Source of the DNA: Nonomuraea roseoviolacea subsp. carminata
GTDB taxonomy: Bacteria > Actinomycetota > Actinomycetes > Streptosporangiales > Streptosporangiaceae
Direction: 5' to 3'
DNA length: 64,000 nt
NCBI RefSeq assembly: GCF_024172185.1
Contig: NZ_JAMZEC010000001.1
Coordinates: 4,918,001-4,982,000, forward strand
Under the pieces are notes generated by a model that was not told where the DNA came from, made no database searches, and saw only the letters and a list, made by a program, of their open reading frames with translations. Both the position numbers and the translations under genes were made by a program. Numbering within the stretch: the stretch's first letter is position 1; every line of letters starts with the position of its first letter. This document shows, piece by piece, positions 32,123-38,996 of the stretch.

Positions 32123-32872
32123 GTGCTGGTCATTCTCGCCATCGCCGCGCTCGCGATCCTGGCCTGCGTGGTGCTGGTCTCCCTCGGCAGGGGCGGTGAG
32201 CTGACCGAGTTCCCGCCGGACGTGCCGCCCCTCGACCTGCCCGAGGCCGGGCGGCTCACGGCTGTCGACTTCATGGCGCTGCAGCTTCCGGTCAACCTCG
32301 TCGGCTACCACACGCAGAGCGTCGACGAGACGCTGCGCAGGGCCGCCAGCGCGATCAGCGCGCGCGACACCCGCATCGCGGTGCTGGAGCAGCGGGTCTC
32401 CGAGCTGATGTCGAGCCGCCTGCACGCGCGCCAGGAGCTGTACGCCTCGCCGGGCGGCGGTCCCCGCACCGACCACGAGCCCGAGGGGCCGGCCGAACTG
32501 CCCAGCCTGCCCGAGAACGGCGACCCGGTCGTCACCACGCCGGCCGCCTCCGCCCCGGTGAGCGAGGCCGTCGCCGAGGGCGTCCCGCCCGCCGAGCTGT
32601 CCGAGAGCGCTGAGCCGGCGGAGAGCGGTGAGCTGCCGGAGAGCGCTCAGCGCGTCGAGCAGCCGGAGCCCGAGGCTGAGGCCGTCCCGGAGCGAGCGCC
32701 CGAGCCCGTGCCCGTGCCCATGAACGACGAGAGCGACAAGGGCGACGAGCAAGTCGAGAAGGACGAGAAGCAAGTCGAGAAGGACGGGAAGAGCGAGAGC
32801 GACGTGCAGGACGAGGGCGAGGAGCGGCCGGTACGGGCGGCGGCGGGCAAGGACGGGGACGAGCGCGCGTGA
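32123..32872 (+). CDS. DivIVA-domain-like membrane-anchored protein
   Basis: A 249-residue protein. Residues 1-22 form a membrane anchor. Residues about 56-95 contain VNLVGYHTQSVDETLRRAASAISARDTRIAVLEQ, which fits the N-terminal crossed loop and the start of the coiled coil in DivIVA-like proteins (the GYxxxxVDxxLxR pattern). From residue about 110 it is an acidic, low-complexity tail (EPEAEAVPERAPEP and a DEQVEKDEKQVEKD repeat). Such proteins are found beside tag in actinobacteria. It may take part in polar growth or septum work, but this is inferred. It overlaps tag by 4 bases. Confidence 0.7.
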   Translation: MLVILAIAALAILACVVLVSLGRGGELTEFPPDVPPLDLPEAGRLTAVDFMALQLPVNLVGYHTQSVDETLRRAASAISARDTRIAVLEQRVSELMSSRLHARQELYASPGGGPRTDHEPEGPAELPSLPENGDPVVTTPAASAPVSEAVAEGVPPAELSESAEPAESGELPESAQRVEQPEPEAEAVPERAPEPVPVPMNDESDKGDEQVEKDEKQVEKDGKSESDVQDEGEERPVRAAAGKDGDERA

Positions 32873-33441
32873 CCGAGTTGATCCGGTGCACCTGGCCGGG
32901 CCTGGCCGACCCGCTCTACACCGCCTACCACGACGACGAGTGGGGCCGTCCCGTCCACGGTGACGACCTGGTCTTCGAGCGGGTGGCGCTGGAGGCGTTC
33001 CAGTCCGGCCTGTCCTGGCTGACGATCCTGCGCAAGCGGGAGAACTTCCGCGCCGCCTTCGACGGCTTCTCCATCCCGAAGGTCGCCGCCTACACCGAGC
33101 AGGACGTCGAGCGGCTGCTCGGCGACGCCGGGATCGTCCGCAACCGGGCCAAGATCGAGGCCGTGGTGAACAACGCCCGCGTGGCGCTCGACCTGCCCGG
33201 CGGCCTGTCCGAGCTGGTGTGGCGCCACGCCGATCCCGACTCCCCGGTGCCGCGGACGATGGCCGACGTGCCCGCCGTCACGCCCGGCTCGAAGGCGCTG
33301 GCCAAGGAGCTGAAGCGGCACGGCTTCCGGTTCGTCGGGCCGACCACCGCGTACGCGCTCATGCAGGCGATCGGCCTGGTCAACGACCACATCGAGGGCT
33401 GCGTGGCGCGCGCCCGGGAGGGCGCGCTCAGCGGCCGTTGA
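32869..33441 (+). CDS. tag: Tag, DNA-3-methyladenine glycosylase I
   Basis: A 190-residue glycosylase that removes 3-methyladenine from DNA. RCTWPGLADPLYTAYHDDEWGRPVHGD carries the N-terminal zinc Cys and His and the substrate-pocket residues; a second zinc pair lies in NDHIEGC near the end. ALEAFQSGLSWLTILRKR is also conserved. The GTG start overlaps the stop of the DivIVA-like gene (GTGA). Its 3' end runs 14 bases into the convergent enoyl-CoA hydratase gene. Confidence 0.95.
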   Translation: MTELIRCTWPGLADPLYTAYHDDEWGRPVHGDDLVFERVALEAFQSGLSWLTILRKRENFRAAFDGFSIPKVAAYTEQDVERLLGDAGIVRNRAKIEAVVNNARVALDLPGGLSELVWRHADPDSPVPRTMADVPAVTPGSKALAKELKRHGFRFVGPTTAYALMQAIGLVNDHIEGCVARAREGALSGR

Positions 33442-34204
33442 ACGACGGGCGCTGTTTGGCCAGGAAGGCCCGGGTGGCGTCGATGTGGTCCTGGGTGGCG
33501 GCGCAGGCGTCCTGCAGGACGGCCTCCATCTCCAGCGCCTCCGGCAGCGGGTTCGTGGCGGCGTAGGCCAGCGCCGCCTTGGTGGCCGCGTACGCGAGCG
33601 TGGGGCCCTGCGCGAGCCGTACCGCGAGCTCGGTGGCGGTCTTGAGCACGTCCTCCGGCGGCACGACCCGGGTGACCAGCCCCAGCTCCAGCGCCCGCGC
33701 CGCGTCGAGCGGCTCGCCGAGCAGCATGAGCTCGGCGGCGCGCCCGGCGCCGACGAGGCGCTGCAGCGTCCACGACGCGCCGGAGTCGGGGGCGAGGCCG
33801 ACGCCGGAGAACGCGAGCGCGAACTTGGCCTTGTCGGAGGCCACCCGCAGGTCGCAGGCGAAGGCCAGCGAGGCGCCCGCGCCGGCCGCGACGCCGTTGA
33901 CGGCGGCCACCACCGGCTTGCCCATGGTGGCGATGAGCTCGACCATCGGGTTGTAGTGCTCGCGCACGGTCCCGGCGAGCCCACGCCCCGCCTCCAGGTT
34001 GTCGGCGTGCTCGCGCAGGTCCTGGCCGGCGCAGAAGGCCCGGCCGGAGCCGGTCAGCAGCACCGCGCGCACCCCGTCGTCGGCCGCCGCGTGGCGCAGC
34101 GCCTCCAGCAGGGCCGACTTCACCTCGGCCGTCAGCGAGTTCATCGCCTCCGGCCGGTCGAGCGTGATGGTGGCGACGGCATCGGTCACGTCATAGCGGA
34201 TCAC
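33428..34204 (-). CDS. enoyl-CoA hydratase/isomerase, PaaG-like
   Basis: A 258-residue crotonase-fold protein. GSGRAFCAGQDLREH and GVAAGAGASLAFACDLRVAS form the oxyanion hole, and FSGVGLAPDSGASWTLQRLVG matches the PaaG subgroup, in which an Asp replaces one of the hydratase glutamates. PaaG isomerises 1,2-epoxyphenylacetyl-CoA to an oxepin in phenylacetate breakdown. Coupled (GTGA overlap) to a PaaX-type regulator upstream, which supports a phenylacetate-related role, but the rest of the paa operon is absent here. Confidence 0.88.
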   Translation of the reverse strand: MIRYDVTDAVATITLDRPEAMNSLTAEVKSALLEALRHAAADDGVRAVLLTGSGRAFCAGQDLREHADNLEAGRGLAGTVREHYNPMVELIATMGKPVVAAVNGVAAGAGASLAFACDLRVASDKAKFALAFSGVGLAPDSGASWTLQRLVGAGRAAELMLLGEPLDAARALELGLVTRVVPPEDVLKTATELAVRLAQGPTLAYAATKAALAYAATNPLPEALEMEAVLQDACAATQDHIDATRAFLAKQRPSFNGR

Positions 34205-35013
34205 GGCAACTCCCTGTCGACGAACGCGGCGGCTGAGGGCAGCAGGCGGGCGGCCTCCTGCTCGAAGTACGCTCTGGCCCGCTCACCGGGCCAGCCGGGC
34301 GGCAGCAGCTCGGGCGGCAGGCCGGGGTCGCGGAAGAGGAAGTTGCGCCACCCGTGCACGAGCCTGCTCCTCGTCGCGAACACCCGGTCGTCCGGGGCCC
34401 CGCCCGGCAGCGCCCCGACCAGCGTGGCAGCCTCCGCCAGCCACCGCTCGTACGCCTCGCCGACGGCCGCCAGATCCCAGGCCCGCGCGACCAGCTCGCG
34501 GGGGTCGCCCTCCAGAGCCGCGTCGAACCGGTCGGCCCGCAGTCCCTCGCTCGCCAGCAGGTGGTCCACCTCGGGGGAGGAGCGCGGCCCGACCCAGGTC
34601 GCCTCCGACAGCGGCGCGTAGCCGAGAAACGCGAGAACGGCCTTGACCCGCTCTCTACGCGGCCGATCCTTCACCGGTTCCAAAACGATCAGATGCCACC
34701 GGCCCTGCCAGGACGGCGTTCCCTCTCGGTAAATTCTCGACGCGGCGTCGTCCAGTCTTCTGACGCACTTGGACGTGAGCCCGTAGCCGGCCCCCTGCGG
34801 CAATCTGACGGGCTCCAGCCAGCCCTGCCGGACCATGCGCGAAACAGCGGTGCGCACGGCCGGAGCGGCGATCTCCAGCGGTTTCATGAGGCGTACGAGA
34901 GCCGCCACGGAGGCCCGTCCGCCGCGTGGGCGCAGGTGGTCCCCATAGAGGTCGAACAGGGCAGCTCGTGCGTGCACGCTGTCCAGTTTGGACGTCTTCG
35001 CCACCCTGGACAA
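34201..35013 (-). CDS. PaaX family transcriptional repressor
   Basis: A 270-residue regulator. The N-terminal winged helix-turn-helix (GGRASVAALVRLMKPLEIAAPAVRTAVSRMVRQGWL) matches PaaX, and PSWQGRWHLIVLEP with the C-terminal domain (GWRNFLFRDPGLPPELLPPGWPG) is diagnostic. PaaX responds to phenylacetyl-CoA in characterised cases. It is co-transcribed with the PaaG-like gene and probably controls it. The start is uncertain: a TTG at 35013 gives the longest form; GTGs at 35004 and 34977 are alternatives. Confidence 0.9.
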   Translation of the reverse strand: MSRVAKTSKLDSVHARAALFDLYGDHLRPRGGRASVAALVRLMKPLEIAAPAVRTAVSRMVRQGWLEPVRLPQGAGYGLTSKCVRRLDDAASRIYREGTPSWQGRWHLIVLEPVKDRPRRERVKAVLAFLGYAPLSEATWVGPRSSPEVDHLLASEGLRADRFDAALEGDPRELVARAWDLAAVGEAYERWLAEAATLVGALPGGAPDDRVFATRSRLVHGWRNFLFRDPGLPPELLPPGWPGERARAYFEQEAARLLPSAAAFVDRELP

Positions 35014-35155
35014 CGCATTCTGGGAGGAGATCGTTACCCATGAGCGCTCGCGATGCGGGAGAATAGGACATCACAGAAGACGTGAATACCGCCCTCGCTG
35101 GCGGCTGGACAGAAATCGCGGGCCGCGGGAGCCCAAGGCAGGAAGGGATGCACGC

Positions 35156-35323
35156 ATGGCGGCGATGAAGCCGCGGACCGGCGATGGTCCGCTCGAGGTC
35201 ACCAAGGAAGGGCGCGGCATTGTCATGCGGGTCCCTCTGGAAGGTGGCGGCCGGCTCGTCGTGGAGATTTCCGCTGACGAGGCGAAGGCGCTCGGCGAGG
35301 CGCTGAAGAACGTCGTCGGCTGA
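35156..35323 (+). CDS. DUF3117 small protein
   Basis: A 55-residue protein, MAAMKPRTGDGPLEVTKEG through IMRVPLEGGGRLVVE, ending in ALGEALKNVVG. It is nearly identical to the highly conserved DUF3117 family of actinobacteria, function unknown. The longer frame upstream is discounted because GGCAGGAAGGG lies 8 bases before the ATG at 35156 and the family begins here. It precedes pepA by 76 bases. Confidence 0.93.
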   Translation: MAAMKPRTGDGPLEVTKEGRGIVMRVPLEGGGRLVVEISADEAKALGEALKNVVG

Positions 35324-35399
35324 AGCTCCCGAGACAGACCTGTCCCACGGCCCTGGCGTATCCGCGCGCCAGGGTCGCTGACGTTCGAGGAGAAGTTCC

Positions 35400-36809
35400 G
35401 TGCCCATTGAGACCACTGCATCGGTGGTCGCCGGCGTCCCCGACGGCGCCGAGCTGCTGGCCGTCCCCTACACGCCCGAGCTGGTCCCGGCCGTCGAGCT
35501 CGACCTGCCGGTGCCCCTGCCCGCCCTGCTGGCCCACTACGAGGCCAAGGGGGAGGCCGGCGAGATCATCGAGGTCCCCGTGGCGCGGGAGGGCGGCGTC
35601 GGGCGCGTGCTGCTGTACGGCGTCGGCGACGGCTCGCCGAAGGCCCTGCGCAAGGCGGCGGCCGGGCTCACCCGCAGGGCCAAGGGCCGCGAGGAGCTGA
35701 CCGTGGTGGTGCCCGAGGGCGACGCCGCGGCGTTCGCCGAGGCCGCGCTGCTCGCCGCCTACTCCTTCCGCATCGGCGCCCCGGGCAAGACGCCCGTGCG
35801 CGCGCTGCGGTTCGCCTCCGCCGACGAGCGGGCCGTACGGCGGGGCGAGACCGTCGCCCAGGCCGTGGCGCTGGCCCGTGACCTGGCCAACACGCCGGCG
35901 TCGGTCAAGACGCCCGCCTGGCTGGCCGAGCGCGCCGGCGAGCAGGGCGTGCCCGTGCGGGTGTGGGACGAGGAGCAGCTCCAGGCGGCCGGGTTCGGCG
36001 GCATCCTCGCGGTCGGCCGCGGCTCGGCCAGCCCGCCTCGCCTCATCCAGCTCTCCTACACCCCCGAGGGTCCCGCCGAGCGCCACGTGGTGCTCGTGGG
36101 CAAGGGCATCACGTTCGACTCGGGCGGCCTGTCGCTCAAGCCGACCGAGAACATGAAGACACAGAAGACCGACATGGCGGGCGGCGCCGTGGTGATCGCC
36201 GTCATCGGGGCGCTGGCCCGGATGGGCGCCCCGGTCCGCGTCACCGGCCTGGTCGCCGCGGCCGAGAACATGCCGTCCGGCACCGCCCAGCGGCCCAGCG
36301 ACGTCATCACCCACTACGGCGGGCGCACGGTCGAGGTGCTCAACACCGACGCCGAGGGGCGGCTCGTGCTGGCCGACGCGCTCGCCTACGCCGACGCCGA
36401 GCTCGACCCCGACGCGGTCGTCGACATCGCCACCCTGACGGGCGCCATCAGCGTCGCGCTGGGCCGCAACGTCGGCGCCGTCTACTCCACCGACGACGAC
36501 CTCGCCAAGGCGCTCCTCGCGGCGGGCCGCGACAGCGACGACAGGCTGTGGCGGATGCCGCTCATCGAGGAGTACGCGCCCGCCCTCGACTCGCCGATCG
36601 CCGACCTGGCGAACGTGGAGAGCGGGTCCACCTACGGCGCGGGGTCCATCACGGCGGCGCTGTTCCTGCGGGAGTTCGCGGGCGGGCGGCCGTGGGCGCA
36701 CCTCGACATCGCCGGGGTGGGGCGCAGCACCGTGGACGACGGCATCCTGACCAAGGGCGCCACGGGGTTCGGGGTGCGGGTCCTGCTGGAGTGGCTGACC
36801 CGCGGGTGA
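35400..36809 (+). CDS. pepA: leucyl aminopeptidase PepA (M17)
   Basis: A 469-residue cytosolic M17 metalloaminopeptidase. VGKGITFDSGGLSLKPTENM and the following KTDMAGGA carry the metal and catalytic residues, and NTDAEGRLVLADAL is the family signature (metal-binding Asp and Glu and the catalytic Arg). The N-terminal domain is shorter and less conserved, as expected. It releases N-terminal amino acids from peptides; homologues also bind DNA. The GTG start has GAGGAG nearby. A hairpin follows and is shared with the convergent gene. Confidence 0.95.
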   Translation: MPIETTASVVAGVPDGAELLAVPYTPELVPAVELDLPVPLPALLAHYEAKGEAGEIIEVPVAREGGVGRVLLYGVGDGSPKALRKAAAGLTRRAKGREELTVVVPEGDAAAFAEAALLAAYSFRIGAPGKTPVRALRFASADERAVRRGETVAQAVALARDLANTPASVKTPAWLAERAGEQGVPVRVWDEEQLQAAGFGGILAVGRGSASPPRLIQLSYTPEGPAERHVVLVGKGITFDSGGLSLKPTENMKTQKTDMAGGAVVIAVIGALARMGAPVRVTGLVAAAENMPSGTAQRPSDVITHYGGRTVEVLNTDAEGRLVLADALAYADAELDPDAVVDIATLTGAISVALGRNVGAVYSTDDDLAKALLAAGRDSDDRLWRMPLIEEYAPALDSPIADLANVESGSTYGAGSITAALFLREFAGGRPWAHLDIAGVGRSTVDDGILTKGATGFGVRVLLEWLTRG

Positions 36810-36831
36810 CCGCTCGCGCGGCGCCGGCCCG

Positions 36832-36852
36832 GCCGGGTGACCGCTACCCGGC
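36832..36852. terminator. hairpin between pepA and the O-methyltransferase gene
   Basis: GCCGGGT (36832-36838) and ACCCGGC (36846-36852) pair perfectly around a 7-base loop at two convergent gene ends. Confidence 0.55.
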
Positions 36853-37482
36853 GATCTTGACGGCGGCGAGCAGGCCGTCGCCCAGCGGCATCAGCAGCGA
36901 CCGGAGCCGGTCGTCGCCCTGCACGAGCTTGCCCAGCTCGCGCAGGGCGACCGTGTCGGGGTCGCGCTGGGCCGGGTCGGCCACGCGGTTGTGCCAGAGC
37001 GCGTTGTCGAAGGCCACGATGCCGCCCACGCGCAGCAGCCGGACCGACTCGGCCAGGTAGTCCGCGTACTCCTGCTTGGCCGCGTCGGCGAAGACCATGT
37101 CGTAGCCGCCGTCCGACAGCCGGGGCAGCACGTCGAGCGCGCGCCCGCTGATCAGCCGCACCCGGCCGCCGGCGAAGCCCGCCTCCGCGAACGCCTGCCG
37201 CGCCAACCGCTGGTGCTCGGGCTCGACGTCCACGCTGGTCAGCGTGCCGTCGGGGCGCATGCCCCGCAGCAGCCAGAGCCCCGAGACGCCGCAGCCGGTG
37301 CCGATCTCGACGACCGACTTGGCGTTGAGCGCCGTGGCGAGGAAGCAGAGCGCCGCCCCGCCTCCGGGAAGGATGGGCACCGCGCCCATCTCCAGCCCGC
37401 GCTGCCGCGCCGCGCGCAGGATCTCATCCTCGTGATGGAACTGCTCCGCATAGGCCAGAGTGGCCTCCGCCTGACTGGTCAT
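36844..37482 (-). CDS. class I O-methyltransferase (CCoAOMT family)
   Basis: A 212-residue SAM-dependent O-methyltransferase. VVEIGTGCGVSGLWLLRGM is motif I, TSVDVEPEHQRLARQAF follows, and FADAAKQEYADYLAES and IVAFDNALWHNRV match the divalent-metal-dependent catechol or caffeoyl-CoA group. It lies divergent from sigE, the same position as Rv1220c in Mycobacterium tuberculosis, so the pairing is ancient. GGAGG precedes the ATG. The substrate is unknown. Confidence 0.92.
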   Translation of the reverse strand: MTSQAEATLAYAEQFHHEDEILRAARQRGLEMGAVPILPGGGAALCFLATALNAKSVVEIGTGCGVSGLWLLRGMRPDGTLTSVDVEPEHQRLARQAFAEAGFAGGRVRLISGRALDVLPRLSDGGYDMVFADAAKQEYADYLAESVRLLRVGGIVAFDNALWHNRVADPAQRDPDTVALRELGKLVQGDDRLRSLLMPLGDGLLAAVKIAG

Positions 37483-37549
37483 CGGCCTCCTCCCCCCACT
37501 TTCGTGCGATTGGTCACCGATCGCAGCCTAGGGGAGTAGCGCCAGGACG

Positions 37550-37575
37550 GGAACTCAGGAGCACGCTGAGGCGTT
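37550..37575 (+). promoter_or_regulatory. extracytoplasmic sigma-type promoter for sigE
   Basis: GGAAC at 37550-37554 and CGTT at 37572-37575 with a 17-base spacer. This fits the ECF/sigma-E consensus, so sigE probably activates itself. A start near 37581 would give a leader of 60-100 bases. Confidence 0.65.
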
Positions 37576-37679
37576 GCAGGTTTAAACGGGCTTTGCCGGT
37601 CCGGAAGGCAGGCAGTGCGCATGAAGGGACGAAACCAGGCACTATGGCGGTAGCGGTGGTCCCAGAGAGAGGAGTGCTG

Positions 37680-38285
37680 GTGGACGAAAGCGACCACCAG
37701 GCCGATGCTCCCGTGTCTGATTGGACACCTCCCACCTGGGAGGAAGTGGTGCGGACTCACTCCGCGCGCGTTTATCGGCTGGCTTACCGCCTGACCGGCA
37801 ACGTCCATGACGCCGAGGACCTCACCCAGGAGGTCTTCGTACGGGTCTTCAGGTCGCTGTCGAGCTACACGCCCGGGACGTTCGAGGGCTGGCTGCACCG
37901 GATCACGACCAACCTGTTCCTCGACACGGCGCGGCGCAAGCAGCGCATCCGTTTCGAGGGACTGGCCGACGACGCCGCCGAGAGGCTGCGCGGCCGCGAG
38001 CCGTCACCGGCGCAGGCGTTCGACGACGCCCACCTCGAACCCGACATCCAGGCCGCGCTCGACGCGCTCGCCCCCGAGTTCCGGGCGGCGATCGTGCTGT
38101 GCGACATCGAGGGCCTGTCGTACGAGGAGATCGCGGCCACGCTCGGGGTCAAGCTGGGCACGGTCCGGAGCCGAATTCACCGTGGCCGGGCGCAGTTGCG
38201 CGAGGCGCTCGAACACCGGGCCCCCCGACACTCACAACTCCCCCCGCCAGCATTCCCGTCGGGGCCCCGTGGGGAGGAAGTCTGA
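37680..38285 (+). CDS. sigE: SigE, ECF RNA polymerase sigma factor
   Basis: A 201-residue ECF sigma factor. Region 2 spans VYRLAYRLTGNVHDAEDLTQEVFVRVF and FEGWLHRITTNLFLD; region 4 spans LCDIEGLSYEEIAATLGVKLGTVRSRIHRGR. It closely resembles mycobacterial SigE in sequence and in gene order (methyltransferase, sigE, anti-sigma, htrA, tatB). It directs transcription under envelope stress. The GTG at 37680 is preferred because AGAGAGGAG lies 5 bases upstream; an in-frame ATG at 37644 would add 12 residues. Followed immediately by the anti-sigma gene, with 1 base between stop and start. Confidence 0.94.
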   Translation: MDESDHQADAPVSDWTPPTWEEVVRTHSARVYRLAYRLTGNVHDAEDLTQEVFVRVFRSLSSYTPGTFEGWLHRITTNLFLDTARRKQRIRFEGLADDAAERLRGREPSPAQAFDDAHLEPDIQAALDALAPEFRAAIVLCDIEGLSYEEIAATLGVKLGTVRSRIHRGRAQLREALEHRAPRHSQLPPPAFPSGPRGEEV

Positions 38286-38286
38286 T

Positions 38287-38814
38287 ATGTCGCATCTTGG
38301 AGAGCGCGTGAGCGCGCTCGTCGACGGCGAGCTCAACCACGCCGAGCGTGACCGCGCCCTGGCGCATCTGACGTTCTGTGCCGACTGCAGGCGGGAGGTC
38401 GAGTCGATGCGGGCGCTGAAGTCGCGCCTGCGCTCGCTCGACGAGCTCGCCATGCCGGCCGATCTGACGATGTCGCTGCTGCGGATGGCCGAGCCGGGCG
38501 GCCCGTTGCCGCCCCGCGAGCGGCCGTTCCCCGCGCGGACCTTCGGAGGTGTCCCGCTGCCGGGCCCTCATACCATCGCGCCCCTGGACAACCGCCCCCG
38601 CAGGGACGCGAGCGGCGGCGCTTCCGGCCCCGGCCGCCGGGGTAGGCGGCGCGGCGCGTACGTGGCCGTCGGCGTCGTCTCCGCCGCCGTGGCCCTCGGC
38701 ACCTTCTTCGCGGTGTCCGGCGCCGGGCAGAGCAACACGCCGCCCCCGGTCGAGTTGTTCCGGCAGAACACGCCCGCCTCCTCCCAGGCCACACCGCCCA
38801 CCGCCACGCCCTGA
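38287..38814 (+). CDS. zinc-binding anti-sigma factor (RseA-like, ZAS)
   Basis: A 175-residue membrane protein. The N-terminal domain contains the ZAS motif HLTFCADC (HxxxCxxC, residues about 37-44), which binds zinc and holds the sigma factor. One transmembrane segment lies at about residues 121-143, and the short C-terminal part is outside. The place directly after sigE and the motif support anti-SigE function. GGGAGGAAG precedes the ATG at 38287. It would release SigE after redox or proteolytic signals. Confidence 0.9.
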   Translation: MSHLGERVSALVDGELNHAERDRALAHLTFCADCRREVESMRALKSRLRSLDELAMPADLTMSLLRMAEPGGPLPPRERPFPARTFGGVPLPGPHTIAPLDNRPRRDASGGASGPGRRGRRRGAYVAVGVVSAAVALGTFFAVSGAGQSNTPPPVELFRQNTPASSQATPPTATP

Positions 38815-38895
38815 CCGGGACACGACGGCCTGGGATACTCGGTGGCGTAGTCCATGGCGTCGGGGGCATACGATCGGAGTTCGGGGTTTTGGAGA

Positions 38896-38922
38896 GGAAC
38901 CGCCGGTAGAGGCGTGGTTCCT
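38896..38922 (+). promoter_or_regulatory. SigE-type promoter with inverted repeat upstream of htrA
   Basis: GGAACC (38896-38901) and GGTTCC (38916-38921) form a perfect inverted repeat with 14 bases between. GGAAC with GTT 16 bases on also fits an ECF promoter, about 78 bases before the htrA start. Confidence 0.5.
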
Positions 38923-38996
38923 GACCATTGCTTTACGACTCTCGTATGCCGATCGCACCAGGATTGCGGTGTCGAGCAAGGAGTGGTGAGACGTAG

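Noticed and set aside
30600..33000. A CRISPR-Cas or complete transposon near tnpB
   Set aside because: No repeat-spacer array, no tnpA and no cas genes; only a broken tnpB with its right end.
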